Of a stretch of 9,452 nucleotides of DNA, positions 1 to 6,564 are shown piece after piece. Under the pieces are notes generated by a model. It was not told the origin of the DNA. It ran no database searches and was given only the letters and a program-made list of their open reading frames with translations. Positions within the stretch are counted from its first letter, which is position 1, and each line of letters opens with the position of its first letter. A program made the position numbers and the translations under genes. The DNA lies in contig JAUVVS010000044.1 of assembly GCA_030604545.1 (NCBI GenBank), forward strand, positions 1 through 9,452. Direction: 5' to 3'. This DNA is from Deltaproteobacteria bacterium (GTDB lineage: Bacteria; Desulfobacterota; Desulfobacteria; Desulfobacterales; JAUVVS01).

Positions 1-1
1 A

Positions 2-658
2 GGTAAAGAACACCTAATTATTAAAACCAATCTGCTTGAAACGGATAAGATTCAAGGGCTTATCAAGAATGTCGTGGATCGTTTCGGACATCTTGACATT
101 CTGATTAACAACATCGAAAGGAGTGGATGGCCAATCGTCCATGGTGCATATATACAAAAGCAGTGGGATCTTGAGATGGAGACCACCCTTCGGGCAAAAC
201 AATGGGTCTTTGAATCCGCCCTTCCTCATCTTAAAGCCTCCGGAGATGGCGTGGTCATTAACTTTTCATCGATTGCCGCAATTGTGGGGAGATCCGGTCC
301 GGCCAGTCTAATTTTTAATGACGGCTATGCTGCAGCAAACCGTGGAATATCACTTCTAACCGAAACCTGGGCCCGCATAGGTGCACCGGAGGTTCGTGTC
401 AATGAGATCATGCTCGGTTTTTTTGAAACCCGGCACGGTGAAAGGACAAGGGGCTGGGAAATTCTAAGCAATTATCAGAAAGAGTCTCTTATGGATCACA
501 CCCTGCTGGGGCGCACCGGCACCATTGAAGATGTGGTGAAGGCTGTGCTTTTTATCCTAAAAGATGCATCTTTTATGACAGGAAGTGTACTGCGGCTTGA
601 CGGCGGTTATGTCCTGGGCGGTGATCAGGTTGAGCCCATGCCAAAAGGGATTCTTTGA
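2..658 (+). CDS. Short-chain dehydrogenase/reductase (SDR) family protein, 5' end outside the window
   Basis: The frame is open from base 2, so the true start and the N-terminal GxxxGxG cofactor loop lie upstream; an internal GTG at 74 is not the start. The visible 218 residues follow the classical SDR order: strand-4 region LDILINN, a helix leading to VVINFSS with the catalytic-type Ser, GYAAANRG in the active-site helix, VRVNEIMLGFFETR matching the usual RVNxIxPGxxxT, and the C-terminal LGRTGTIEDVVKAVLFIL...FMTGSVLRLDGGY typical of FabG-like enzymes. Family members use NAD(P)(H) to reduce or oxidise a carbonyl or alcohol. Two hallmarks are altered: NNAG reads NNIE, and the YxxxK motif reads Y-AAA-N, so the catalytic lysine is Asn. 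It may therefore be a divergent or non-catalytic SDR. The substrate is unknown. It converges with the next gene, stop to stop, 30 bp apart. Confidence 0.85.
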   Translation, partial: GKEHLIIKTNLLETDKIQGLIKNVVDRFGHLDILINNIERSGWPIVHGAYIQKQWDLEMETTLRAKQWVFESALPHLKASGDGVVINFSSIAAIVGRSGPASLIFNDGYAAANRGISLLTETWARIGAPEVRVNEIMLGFFETRHGERTRGWEILSNYQKESLMDHTLLGRTGTIEDVVKAVLFILKDASFMTGSVLRLDGGYVLGGDQVEPMPKGIL

Positions 659-688
659 GACCTTTGAAGCTGCTCTGTTTTTGAGCAT

Positions 689-1471
689 CTAAAATGGAAC
701 AAAAAAATCAGTTTTGATTCCCCAAACGAAAAACTTTACCCACTCGAAACCAAACTTCATCAATTCCACGTCATCTGCTTTGATCTTTTTAATAATTTTA
801 GATTTTACCTTGTATCTCTTTAAAAAACTGCTATTCAACACAAAGTCCCTAAAACTATCTATGTTATATGTAGCCATGAAGGCCATCTTTCCTCTTGGGC
901 CATCAATACCTTCCTTCTCCCAGGGATCGGTTTGAAATAAACGCTTTAGCTCTGACCACCGGAGGGTCATTTTGTTATATAAGACAGCACCCTGGTCAAG
1001 GGACCATAATTGGGTTGTCCATGTTTTGTTTTCATGCCGGCCCAGGCAGAAATCCGGAGGTCTGAAAAAATGAATGAGTTTTGTCTTTTTTTTATCAGCA
1101 TCGTAAAGAGCACCCTGTTCCATGGGGAAGGTTCGGCATGTGTCGGGACGATCCTGATAAACCGAGCAGCCCGACCTAGTCAAAAAAGGGCAGGTCTTTT
1201 CTTTATCACCTGACATCCGTAAAAGTACATCTGGAAAAAAATTAGACTTTCGCAGAACAATATCTATATATTCGTCAAGAAACTGGCCTGAAGAAATACC
1301 CAGCCGATTTTTAAGACGCAAAACATCGTATGGATATAGAAAAAGATTTAGATTTCGGCAGCAAAGATTAAAACAGGCAAGCCCGGCGTGACAGTGAAAT
1401 GAGAACGTGTCACCTTCTTCAAGCCTTTTCCCGGATAATCCATCAAGGTCTTCTATATTTACGTATTTCAT
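689..1471 (-). CDS. YkgJ-family cysteine cluster protein
   Basis: A 260-residue protein with the Cys pattern of the YkgJ/UPF0153 family, thought to bind zinc or an iron-sulfur cluster. It has C27 and C33 followed by the C37-C38 pair near the N terminus, then CPFL (C94), GCSVY (C102) and RPDTCRTFP (C112), the typical second half of the family motif. C142 (FCLG) may add a ligand. The roughly 115 residues after that contain no motif I recognise. The biochemical role of the family is not settled. The ATG start is preceded by AACAGGTAATAGTAC, a weak AGG ribosome-binding site. A perfect TATAAT lies about 65 bp upstream on the same strand. There are no predicted membrane segments and no signal peptide. 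It is probably transcribed alone. Confidence 0.85.
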   Translation of the reverse strand: MKYVNIEDLDGLSGKRLEEGDTFSFHCHAGLACFNLCCRNLNLFLYPYDVLRLKNRLGISSGQFLDEYIDIVLRKSNFFPDVLLRMSGDKEKTCPFLTRSGCSVYQDRPDTCRTFPMEQGALYDADKKKTKLIHFFRPPDFCLGRHENKTWTTQLWSLDQGAVLYNKMTLRWSELKRLFQTDPWEKEGIDGPRGKMAFMATYNIDSFRDFVLNSSFLKRYKVKSKIIKKIKADDVELMKFGFEWVKFFVWGIKTDFFVPF

Positions 1472-1534
1472 GTACTATTACCTGTTAACATTTGTGACAC
1501 AGCAATTATCTTCACAGCCATTACAATTGAAACC

Positions 1535-1540
1535 ATTATA
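1535..1540 (-). promoter_or_regulatory. Possible -10 box (TATAAT) for the YkgJ-family gene
   Basis: On the minus strand this is a perfect TATAAT, 64 bp before the ATG at 1471. No good -35 hexamer is found 16-18 bp upstream, where the GAGACCTTTG repeat begins, so a sigma-70 promoter here would be weak or activator-dependent. The call is inferred from the sequence only. Confidence 0.3.
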
Positions 1541-1620
1541 ATCGGAGACCTTTGAAAAATGCTTCCCGCTATAGCGGGATTCAAGTTCAAGGAAGGCGAA
1601 AATTTTAACCACAGAGTAAC

Positions 1621-1682
1621 TATTGAATTTCTACCGAATTTCTATCGAATTTCTACTGAATTTCTACTGAATTTCCATTGAA
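1621..1682. repeat. 11-bp tandem repeat array, unit TAYYGAATTTC, about 5.6 copies
   Basis: Units read directly as TATTGAATTTC, TACCGAATTTC, TATCGAATTTC, TACTGAATTTC, TACTGAATTTC and a final partial CATTGAA. The 11-bp period is close to one helical turn. A second array of the same unit in the opposite orientation lies at 6428-6468. The units are contiguous with no spacers, so this is not a CRISPR. Confidence 0.85.
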
Positions 1683-1774
1683 CGACCAACTGCCAGTCTG
1701 GCACAGAATCAAAAAAACTCAAAATAAGACCGTTTTAAGTATACTTGAAAGTGGTTGGTGAATAGTGAGTCCAT

Positions 1775-2830
1775 TTATACAAGGGGTGTAGGGAAAAAGA
1801 TTTTTTCGTAAAGAGATAGAGCGTATCTATCTGTTATACTTGCAATAAAGTCGCAAACAATTCTCTCCTTAGGCTGGTTGTTATTAATGCATTCCACCAT
1901 CTCAACGGCTTCAAGTTCCTTCTGGAACTTCTCATCATCTTTTAAAAAAAATGTATAAAGATCGGATAGTATTTTTTTAGCCTTTACAAACTCTTTATGT
2001 ACCCGGGGTGAACGATATACATTTTCGTAAAGGAATTGTCTCAACGTGGTCATGGCGGAATAAATTTCATCTCTCATGTTCAGGCAAAGTTCTCCATTGC
2101 GTACCTCACTTGAAAAAATTAGATCCCTTATCATGGTCGTGGCACGCTCAGAGTGTGAGTTTCCGAGTATTCTGGAACATGACGGGGGGACTCGATCTGC
2201 ACTAATAACACCACTTCTTATTGCATCATCTAAGTCATGGTTCAGGTATGCCATAATATCAGCGATACGGACTATCCTTCCTTCACAGGTACATGCCTGT
2301 TCCTCCGGATCATCCGGAATGATTTTTCCGTATCCCTTAGAGTGCCTTAAAATTCCATCGCGAACTTCATATGTGAGATTAAGCCCTCTTCCATTATTTT
2401 CCAGCATATCAACAACACGAACGCTCTGCTCATTGTGAGAAAAATCCTGCGAATATATTTCTTTCAAGGCGGTCTCACCACCATGCCCGAATGGTGTATG
2501 TCCAAGATCATGGCCCAGAGCGATGGCTTCGGCCAAATCTTCATTAAGACGCATTGCGCGTACTATTGTCCTTGCAATCTGAGCAACCTCAAGGGTGTGG
2601 GAAAGTCGCGTTCTGTAATGATCACCTAAAGGCGATAAAAAAACTTGAGTTTTGTGTTTTAACCTTCTGAAGGCATTAGAATAGACAATTCGATCTCTAT
2701 CCAACTGAAAGGCCGTTCGGATATGGCAAGGTTCCTCTTCTACCTGACGGCCTCGAGATTCATAGCTCAAACATCCAAAAGAAGATATAAAACTCTTTTC
2801 ACGTTCTTCAAATTCTTCACGGATAGACAT
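1775..2830 (-). CDS. dgt: dGTPase-like HD-domain phosphohydrolase (deoxyguanosinetriphosphate triphosphohydrolase-like)
   Basis: A 351-residue member of the HD superfamily dNTP triphosphohydrolases, which split dNTPs into deoxynucleoside and triphosphate and help control dNTP pools. The N-terminal block RDRIVYSNAFRRLKHKTQVF is typical. Metal-site residues are present: H78 in TRLSHTLEV, H107-D108 in GHDLGHTPFGH (with H111 and H116), and D191 in RIADIMAYLNHD. The length fits the shorter bacterial dGTPase-like class rather than the roughly 500-residue enterobacterial Dgt, so the true substrate range is uncertain. The ATG start lacks a strong Shine-Dalgarno sequence (upstream is AAATATTATCAAGCC). 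Its 5' flank runs straight into a UvrD-helicase remnant on the opposite strand, so any promoter lies inside that remnant. Confidence 0.9.
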   Translation of the reverse strand: MSIREEFEEREKSFISSFGCLSYESRGRQVEEEPCHIRTAFQLDRDRIVYSNAFRRLKHKTQVFLSPLGDHYRTRLSHTLEVAQIARTIVRAMRLNEDLAEAIALGHDLGHTPFGHGGETALKEIYSQDFSHNEQSVRVVDMLENNGRGLNLTYEVRDGILRHSKGYGKIIPDDPEEQACTCEGRIVRIADIMAYLNHDLDDAIRSGVISADRVPPSCSRILGNSHSERATTMIRDLIFSSEVRNGELCLNMRDEIYSAMTTLRQFLYENVYRSPRVHKEFVKAKKILSDLYTFFLKDDEKFQKELEAVEMVECINNNQPKERIVCDFIASITDRYALSLYEKIFFPTPLV

Positions 2831-2852
2831 GGCTTGATAATATTTCTTTTAA

Positions 2853-3149
2853 ATAAAATTTGGTTTATCTTCCTTTATTAGTGACCTTCCTGAAGACCTG
2901 ATATCCTATGAATCAACAGGAATTCAAAAAAGGTTTTTCGGATATAAGCAGGCCAGCATAGATTCAGACGTATTCCGGAGGAACCAGATGGAATCATCAG
3001 AGTTAAATCCCGGTGATAAGGTAAAACATCCAGCGTTTGGTTCCGGTGTCATCTTAAAATTTATTGCCGATAATAAGGTGGAAGTGCTATTCAGAAATGT
3101 GGAACGCAAACTACTTCATCTGGAATACACTACCCTTGAAAAAACATGA
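2853..3149 (+). pseudogene. uvrD: C-terminal tail of a UvrD/PcrA-type DNA helicase (5' body missing)
   Basis: The frame is open from 2853, just after an in-frame TAA, to TGA at 3147-3149. It has no ATG, GTG or TTG before 2988. It encodes SSFISDLPEDLIS, which matches the PSRFI-x-ELPEE segment near the C terminus of UvrD. A variable linker follows, then GDKVKHPAFGSGVI...KLLHLEYTTLEK, matching the terminal Tudor-like domain of UvrD/PcrA (E. coli GQRVRHAKFGEGTI...IKWLVAAYARLE). Order and spacing agree with a real helicase tail. The ATPase motifs and about 600 upstream residues are absent; that side is occupied by the oppositely oriented dgt-like gene, whose ATG is about 20 bp away. This is best explained by a deletion or rearrangement with a breakpoint near 2855. 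Confidence 0.7.
2988..3149 (+). CDS. Possible 53-residue stand-alone Tudor-like (UvrD C-terminal/DUF3553-type) protein
   Basis: Within the helicase remnant an ATG at 2988 is preceded by a good Shine-Dalgarno (GGAGGAA, 2977-2983) at a favourable distance. It opens a 53-residue frame starting MESSELNPGDKVKHPAF and ending TTLEKT. It comprises only the small beta-barrel domain that in PcrA/UvrD contacts RNA polymerase. It could still be translated as a mini-protein. The Shine-Dalgarno may also be a coincidence of the FRRN codons in the former helicase frame. No separate promoter was identified. The pseudogene reading is preferred; this entry records the alternative. Confidence 0.4.
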   Translation: MESSELNPGDKVKHPAFGSGVILKFIADNKVEVLFRNVERKLLHLEYTTLEKT

Positions 3150-3228
3150 AATAAAATATGATAACAGCTTGATATAAAATGCTCGGTTCTGTCAGTCTGT
3201 AACTCCTTTGATGGCCTCCTCTCTTTCC

Positions 3229-4179
3229 TCATTTCATAAAATCAATAACCCACCGTGCCATACCAATGGCCACAAGAATCATCCCCTCTTTTCTGGATAA
3301 TATCCATCCAGTTCGGAGAAAAACAACAACGAGAATACACATGCCGCTGAGCATTAAAAGAGAGCTATAGGCACTTGGGTTTATATGCATCGGGTATAGT
3401 AAGCCAGCGAGTCCAAGTACACCTATAATATTAAAAAGATCGCTTCCAATAAGATTCCCGGCTGACATTCCATGTTTCCCCTTTAAAACAGCGGCAAGAG
3501 ATGTGGCCATTTCAGGAGCTGAAGTGCCTGCAGCGACAATAGTGACCGCTATAACCCATTGCGATATACCCGCTTTTATTGCAAGGAAACTGGCTGAATC
3601 AACTAAAAAATGTCCACCTGCGATAACAGTGGCAATACTGACAGGAAGAATAATAGTGTCTTTCCAAGTGGATTTTTCATGGATGATCTCATCCTCCTCA
3701 TGAACCTCTTTCTTTATAAATAGAAAAGCCAGATAAGATAGAAGAAGGGACATAAGAATTATTCCCTCGTACCGGGAAAGATGGTTATCCCGGAAAAAGA
3801 AAAGTAGCAGCAGAGTAACGCATATCAAAAAAACCCCATCCCGATAAATGAGCATTTTTGTAGATTTGATACTTCTTATAATGGCAACTGATCCTAAAAT
3901 GAAGCCGAGGTTGAAGATATTTGATCCCACAATATTGCCGACAGATATATCCGGAAGTTGATTAAGACAAGCGTTTATGGTTACGGCAAATTCAGGAGCA
4001 GATGTACCAAAGGCAACAATAGTGAGGCCAATAACAAGATCGGAAACTCCGATTGTGCCGGCAACCCTGCTCGCAGAATCAACAAGATTATCCGCTCCTT
4101 TCCATAAAGCAGATACAGCAGCGAGGAGGATGGTAATATTTAGTATAACGTTAATACTTGTGGATTCAAATGGCGTCAT
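3229..4179 (-). CDS. Calcium/sodium antiporter, CaCA family (YrbG-like)
   Basis: An inner-membrane cation/Ca2+ exchanger with two inverted alpha-repeats. The first is GLTIVAFGTSAPE...GNIVGSNIFN at about 51-90 with E63, and the second is AVTIVAAGTSAPE...GNLIGSDLFN at about 211-250 with E223. The GTSAPE and GS(N/D)xFN motifs form the ion site. About ten hydrophobic segments surround an acidic cytosolic loop near 157-168 (KKEVHEEDEIIHEK). The frame stays open to an ATG at 4296, but the extra 39 residues are unlike the family. The ATG at 4177-4179 has AAGGGG just upstream and gives 316 residues, the usual length. The second repeat has Asp where many have Asn (GSD), a common bacterial variant. It is transcribed alone on the minus strand. 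Confidence 0.92.
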   Translation of the reverse strand: MTPFESTSINVILNITILLAAVSALWKGADNLVDSASRVAGTIGVSDLVIGLTIVAFGTSAPEFAVTINACLNQLPDISVGNIVGSNIFNLGFILGSVAIIRSIKSTKMLIYRDGVFLICVTLLLLFFFRDNHLSRYEGIILMSLLLSYLAFLFIKKEVHEEDEIIHEKSTWKDTIILPVSIATVIAGGHFLVDSASFLAIKAGISQWVIAVTIVAAGTSAPEMATSLAAVLKGKHGMSAGNLIGSDLFNIIGVLGLAGLLYPMHINPSAYSSLLMLSGMCILVVVFLRTGWILSRKEGMILVAIGMARWVIDFMK

Positions 4180-4380
4180 AATCCCCTTCTTTTGATAATA
4201 AATATATTTAAAGGAAAATGATACTTGAGTCTTTGAGACCCGCAGAAAAATCATCATGTGCTCCGACGAGCTTTTTAAGGGCCCATTCTCGCACATAATG
4301 ATTTTCTACTTATACCTTGCCATGAAAAAAAATTATGCTTAAAATATTTCCCGGGTCATCGATGTCCTGACATTTGACAC

Positions 4381-5484
4381 CTATATGTTAAAAAGATAGT
4401 GGCATACTTTGCATCCTTCAGGCGCTTCAGGCATAGCATCTTTAGCGGCCTGCAGGATTTTTTCTCGGTTGGATGAAGAACCGATTAAACTATCGATAAT
4501 TTTGCTATCATGGGCCTCAACCCGATTCTGAAGCCTTTTTCTATAAATCTTACATATATCGGTATTCCACAGTTCAAGAAGATCATCCTTTGGCAGATGA
4601 CCATAATGAATCGAGGGCATGTTAACCTCCCTGCTCAGAAAAGTCGTAGGTCCTCCCATGGCAAGATTTATGCATGGGGAAACTATGCCGTCATGTCGGA
4701 CAAATAGAGAATCTCTAGGGTCCTGATCACAGACCGGTTGCTCTTCCGGAATGAAAGGAAAAGCAGTGGTATGAATCTTCAGTTTTTTAGCAAGCCGGCG
4801 TGCTTTTGCCAATTTTTTCTCCAAACTACGTATTTCCTTGGTTTTTTTCTCAGCAAAAAGGCCTAAACCTGTTCCATGCTCACCCCGAATGACATCGCAC
4901 TGTTTGAAGTTTACCTGATCCACATCCAGACGATCGGCCAACCTTACGATTTCCTCGACCTCCTTATAGTTCATCGGCATTAATACAAAGTTAATCATTG
5001 TCTTAGGGCTTTTACCGGACCGAAGATCAGCAATATTTGCCAGATTTTCACACACACGCTTAAAATCGGAACCTTTTCGAATCTCCTCGTATGTTTCAGC
5101 TACAGCACTGTCTATGGAAAAACAAATCCAATCCAGACCCGCGTTAATCATCTTTTGAGCAGTTTCCCTTTTTAAAAGGAGCCCATTGGTCAGGATCCCT
5201 GTCTCGCACCCGGCAGATTTGGCTTCTACAACCCACTCCACCAATCTTGGTTGAAGCAAAGGTTCTCCGCCACCGGTAAAATCAACGGATTGAGCTTCAG
5301 ACAGATACGGGCGAACAGCTTCCCATACCTTGTTTGTCATAATTCCCTTTGCATTTGCTTGTTTACTGATTTCCCTCCAGGGACACATGACACATCGTAG
5401 GTTACAGGCAAAAGATGATTCTATTTGCAACAATCGCCAACGTCTTTTTTTAGAGGATTTGGTCTGTATAACCTTATATTGCAT
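4381..5484 (-). CDS. Radical SAM/SPASM domain protein, substrate unknown
   Basis: A 367-residue radical SAM enzyme. CxxxCxxC is C27-C31-C34 (FACNLRCVMCPW) and binds the 4Fe-4S cluster that cleaves S-adenosylmethionine. FTGGGEPLLQPRL is the SAM-contacting GGE motif, and CETGILTNG and ICFSIDS fit the barrel strands. The C-terminal third resembles a short SPASM or twitch domain holding auxiliary Fe-S clusters: SPCINLAMGG, YGHLPKDDLLELWN and the terminal CKVC. SPASM enzymes modify peptides or proteins or act in cofactor synthesis; no peptide precursor gene was found on either side, so the target is unknown. The ATG at 5484 is the only start codon in frame after a TGA about 50 bp upstream, but it has no Shine-Dalgarno. 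It is divergent from the HsdR-N-like gene. Confidence 0.88.
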   Translation of the reverse strand: MQYKVIQTKSSKKRRWRLLQIESSFACNLRCVMCPWREISKQANAKGIMTNKVWEAVRPYLSEAQSVDFTGGGEPLLQPRLVEWVVEAKSAGCETGILTNGLLLKRETAQKMINAGLDWICFSIDSAVAETYEEIRKGSDFKRVCENLANIADLRSGKSPKTMINFVLMPMNYKEVEEIVRLADRLDVDQVNFKQCDVIRGEHGTGLGLFAEKKTKEIRSLEKKLAKARRLAKKLKIHTTAFPFIPEEQPVCDQDPRDSLFVRHDGIVSPCINLAMGGPTTFLSREVNMPSIHYGHLPKDDLLELWNTDICKIYRKRLQNRVEAHDSKIIDSLIGSSSNREKILQAAKDAMPEAPEGCKVCHYLFNI

Positions 5485-5585
5485 GGGTTTAGGGGGTCGT
5501 TCATCACTGTTTAAAAAGCATATTCTATATCATGAAAGCAAGATTTAGGCACATCTTTTTTCTCTTTGCGATATCTAGATTATTT

Positions 5586-5648
5586 CGTCTTCGCAATGCT
5601 TGAAAAATGCGGCCCTATTTTAAAATAGTTAAAGTGTTACAAAAAAAT
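5586..5648 (+). repeat. Divergent partial copy of the GAGACCTTTG-associated dispersed repeat
   Basis: A stretch starting GCGGCCCTATTTTAAAAT matches GCGGCCTTGTTTTCAAAC near 7313, with about 25 of 33 aligned bases identical by eye. It is preceded by CTTGAAAAATGC, shared with 1553-1562. It looks like a decayed copy of a repeat seen in better form at 7239-7340. Confidence 0.45.
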
Positions 5649-5657
5649 AAGAATGGA

Positions 5658-5686
5658 TTGCAATATACCAAATATTATTTTACTAT
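5658..5686 (+). promoter_or_regulatory. Candidate sigma-70-type promoter for the HsdR-N-like gene
   Basis: TTGCAA (5658-5663), a 17-bp spacer, and TACTAT (5681-5686), in an AT-rich setting upstream of the ATG at 5766. The hexamers match consensus at four positions each and the spacing is ideal. A start near 5693 would give a leader of about 70 nt. No transcript evidence is available. Confidence 0.35.
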
Positions 5687-5765
5687 CTATGTGGTCTTAG
5701 GCGCTTAGTAAAGTCATAAATTTAAGCAATTGTAAAGAAGTATTTAAAAAAGAGAATTGTTAGAA

Positions 5766-6323
5766 ATGGCCGGCCATCATCTTATACTCGGCGAACTTGT
5801 CGATTTTATAACCGGCGATATCCTAAAAGACACTCATGACGAGCGGTACAGACAAAAATTGGCCCGTTTGCTGGTAGAAAAGAAAGGGTATCATAAAAAG
5901 GAGATTGAGCCCCGTTTCGAACTTCTTGTAAAGGCCGGAAAGAATAAAGCCATTGTGAAGGTTGATTTTGTAATAACCCTATCCGGAAAAGCTTGCATGA
6001 TCATAAAGTATGGTCCTGGATCTCTGGTAACTAGATATCGTCCGGCGCTGGCTGCATCCAGGCTTGTGGCACCTTACCAGGTTCCGGTAGTTGTTGTGAC
6101 AAACGGGGAAGATGCAGCCATATTAGATGGAGCAATAGGAAATGTGATTTCTCTCGGTTTAGATTCTATACCGTCTAAACCTGAGATGCTTAAGAGGATT
6201 GTAAATAGTAATTTTAAAACAGTTTCTTCAGATCGGACAGAGCTTGAATCAAGAATTATCTACACTTTTGAAGTCGATGGAAGCTGTCCCTGTGACGATA
6301 CCATATGCATATTGGAAACTTGA
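5766..6323 (+). CDS. HsdR N-terminal-domain-like protein (stand-alone type I restriction R-subunit N domain)
   Basis: A 185-residue protein resembling the HSDR_N nuclease-type domain found at the start of type I restriction R subunits, but free-standing and without helicase or methylase partners. The start MAGHHLILGELVDFITGD, then DERYRQKLARLLVEKKG and GSLVTRYRPALAASRLVAPYQVPVVVVTNGEDA, are as I recall from a deltaproteobacterial orphan family. In the PD-(D/E)xK core D67 (KVDFVI) is kept, but the expected E-x-K reads I79-I80-K81, so nuclease activity is doubtful. The C terminus has three Cys (CPCDDTIC). A TTG nine bases upstream is in frame; the ATG is preferred because AAGAG lies at a workable distance. 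The stop codon falls inside a GAAACTT repeat array. The function is unknown. Confidence 0.8.
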   Translation: MAGHHLILGELVDFITGDILKDTHDERYRQKLARLLVEKKGYHKKEIEPRFELLVKAGKNKAIVKVDFVITLSGKACMIIKYGPGSLVTRYRPALAASRLVAPYQVPVVVVTNGEDAAILDGAIGNVISLGLDSIPSKPEMLKRIVNSNFKTVSSDRTELESRIIYTFEVDGSCPCDDTICILET

Positions 6324-6384
6324 AACTTGAAACTTGCCTTTACCGTTGTAGACGGTGAAACTAGATACTTGAAACTAGAAACTT
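6315..6384. repeat. 7-bp GAAACTT/GAAACTA repeat array overlapping the end of the HsdR-N-like gene
   Basis: Three perfect GAAACTT units (6315-6335) are followed by about 20 bp with a weak ACCG/CGGT hairpin, then GAAACTA, GATACTT, GAAACTA and GAAACTT (6357-6384). The first units supply the last codons and TGA stop of the HsdR-N-like protein. There are no spacers, so it is not a CRISPR. Confidence 0.8.
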
Positions 6385-6427
6385 GGTAACATTTTAGATC
6401 TAAAACAAATCCACCAGTACGGTGCCA

Positions 6428-6468
6428 TTCAATGGAAATTCAATAGAGATTCAGTAGAAATTCAATGG
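6428..6468. repeat. Inverted copy of the 11-bp GAATTTC repeat array
   Basis: Units read TTCAATGGAAA, TTCAATAGAGA, TTCAGTAGAAA and TTCAATGG. Their reverse complements match the TAYYGAATTTC unit at 1621-1682. The two arrays lie in opposite orientation and flank about 4.7 kb containing dgt, the helicase tail, the antiporter, the radical SAM gene and the HsdR-N-like gene. Confidence 0.8.
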
Positions 6469-6564
6469 TCATTGGTTGCTGATCACGAGTGACAATTGAC
6501 AACCGAATTTCAATCGAATGACAGCGAAGCGAATGACATATGGCAAATGACAAAAAATGGAGCC

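Larger units (their letters stand above)
1472..1774. other. Gene-free spacer carrying dispersed-repeat pieces
   Basis: No coding sequence is evident. In order the spacer holds the 5' region of the YkgJ-type gene, a GAGACCTTTGAAAAATGC repeat piece (1545-1562), a perfect 14-nt palindrome CCCGCTATAGCGGG (1565-1578), and the 11-bp array at 1621-1682. Unstructured AT-rich sequence then runs to the 3' end of the dgt-like gene. No intrinsic terminator for dgt was seen. Confidence 0.6.

Noticed and set aside
74..658. GTG at 74 as the SDR start
   Set aside because: The same frame is open and SDR-like back to base 2, so the gene begins outside the window.
671..687. TGCTC/GAGCA hairpin between the convergent SDR and YkgJ-type genes as a terminator
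   Set aside because: The stem is only 5 bp and neither strand has a T run after it.
1621..1682. CRISPR array
   Set aside because: The 11-bp units are contiguous and degenerate, with no unique spacers and no cas genes. The same applies to the 7-bp array at 6315-6384.
1545..1774. Remnant insertion sequence with transposase
   Set aside because: Repeat pieces and a CCCGCTATAGCGGG palindrome are present, but no transposase-like frame or target duplication can be seen.
2924..3109. 61-residue minus-strand frame opposite the helicase tail
   Set aside because: It is a shadow of the plus-strand UvrD-like frame, with no ribosome-binding site and no recognisable motif.
4180..4296. N-terminal extension of the antiporter to the ATG at 4296
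   Set aside because: The 39 added residues are polar and unlike the family, while the ATG at 4179 has a clear AAGGGG ribosome-binding site and gives the normal length.
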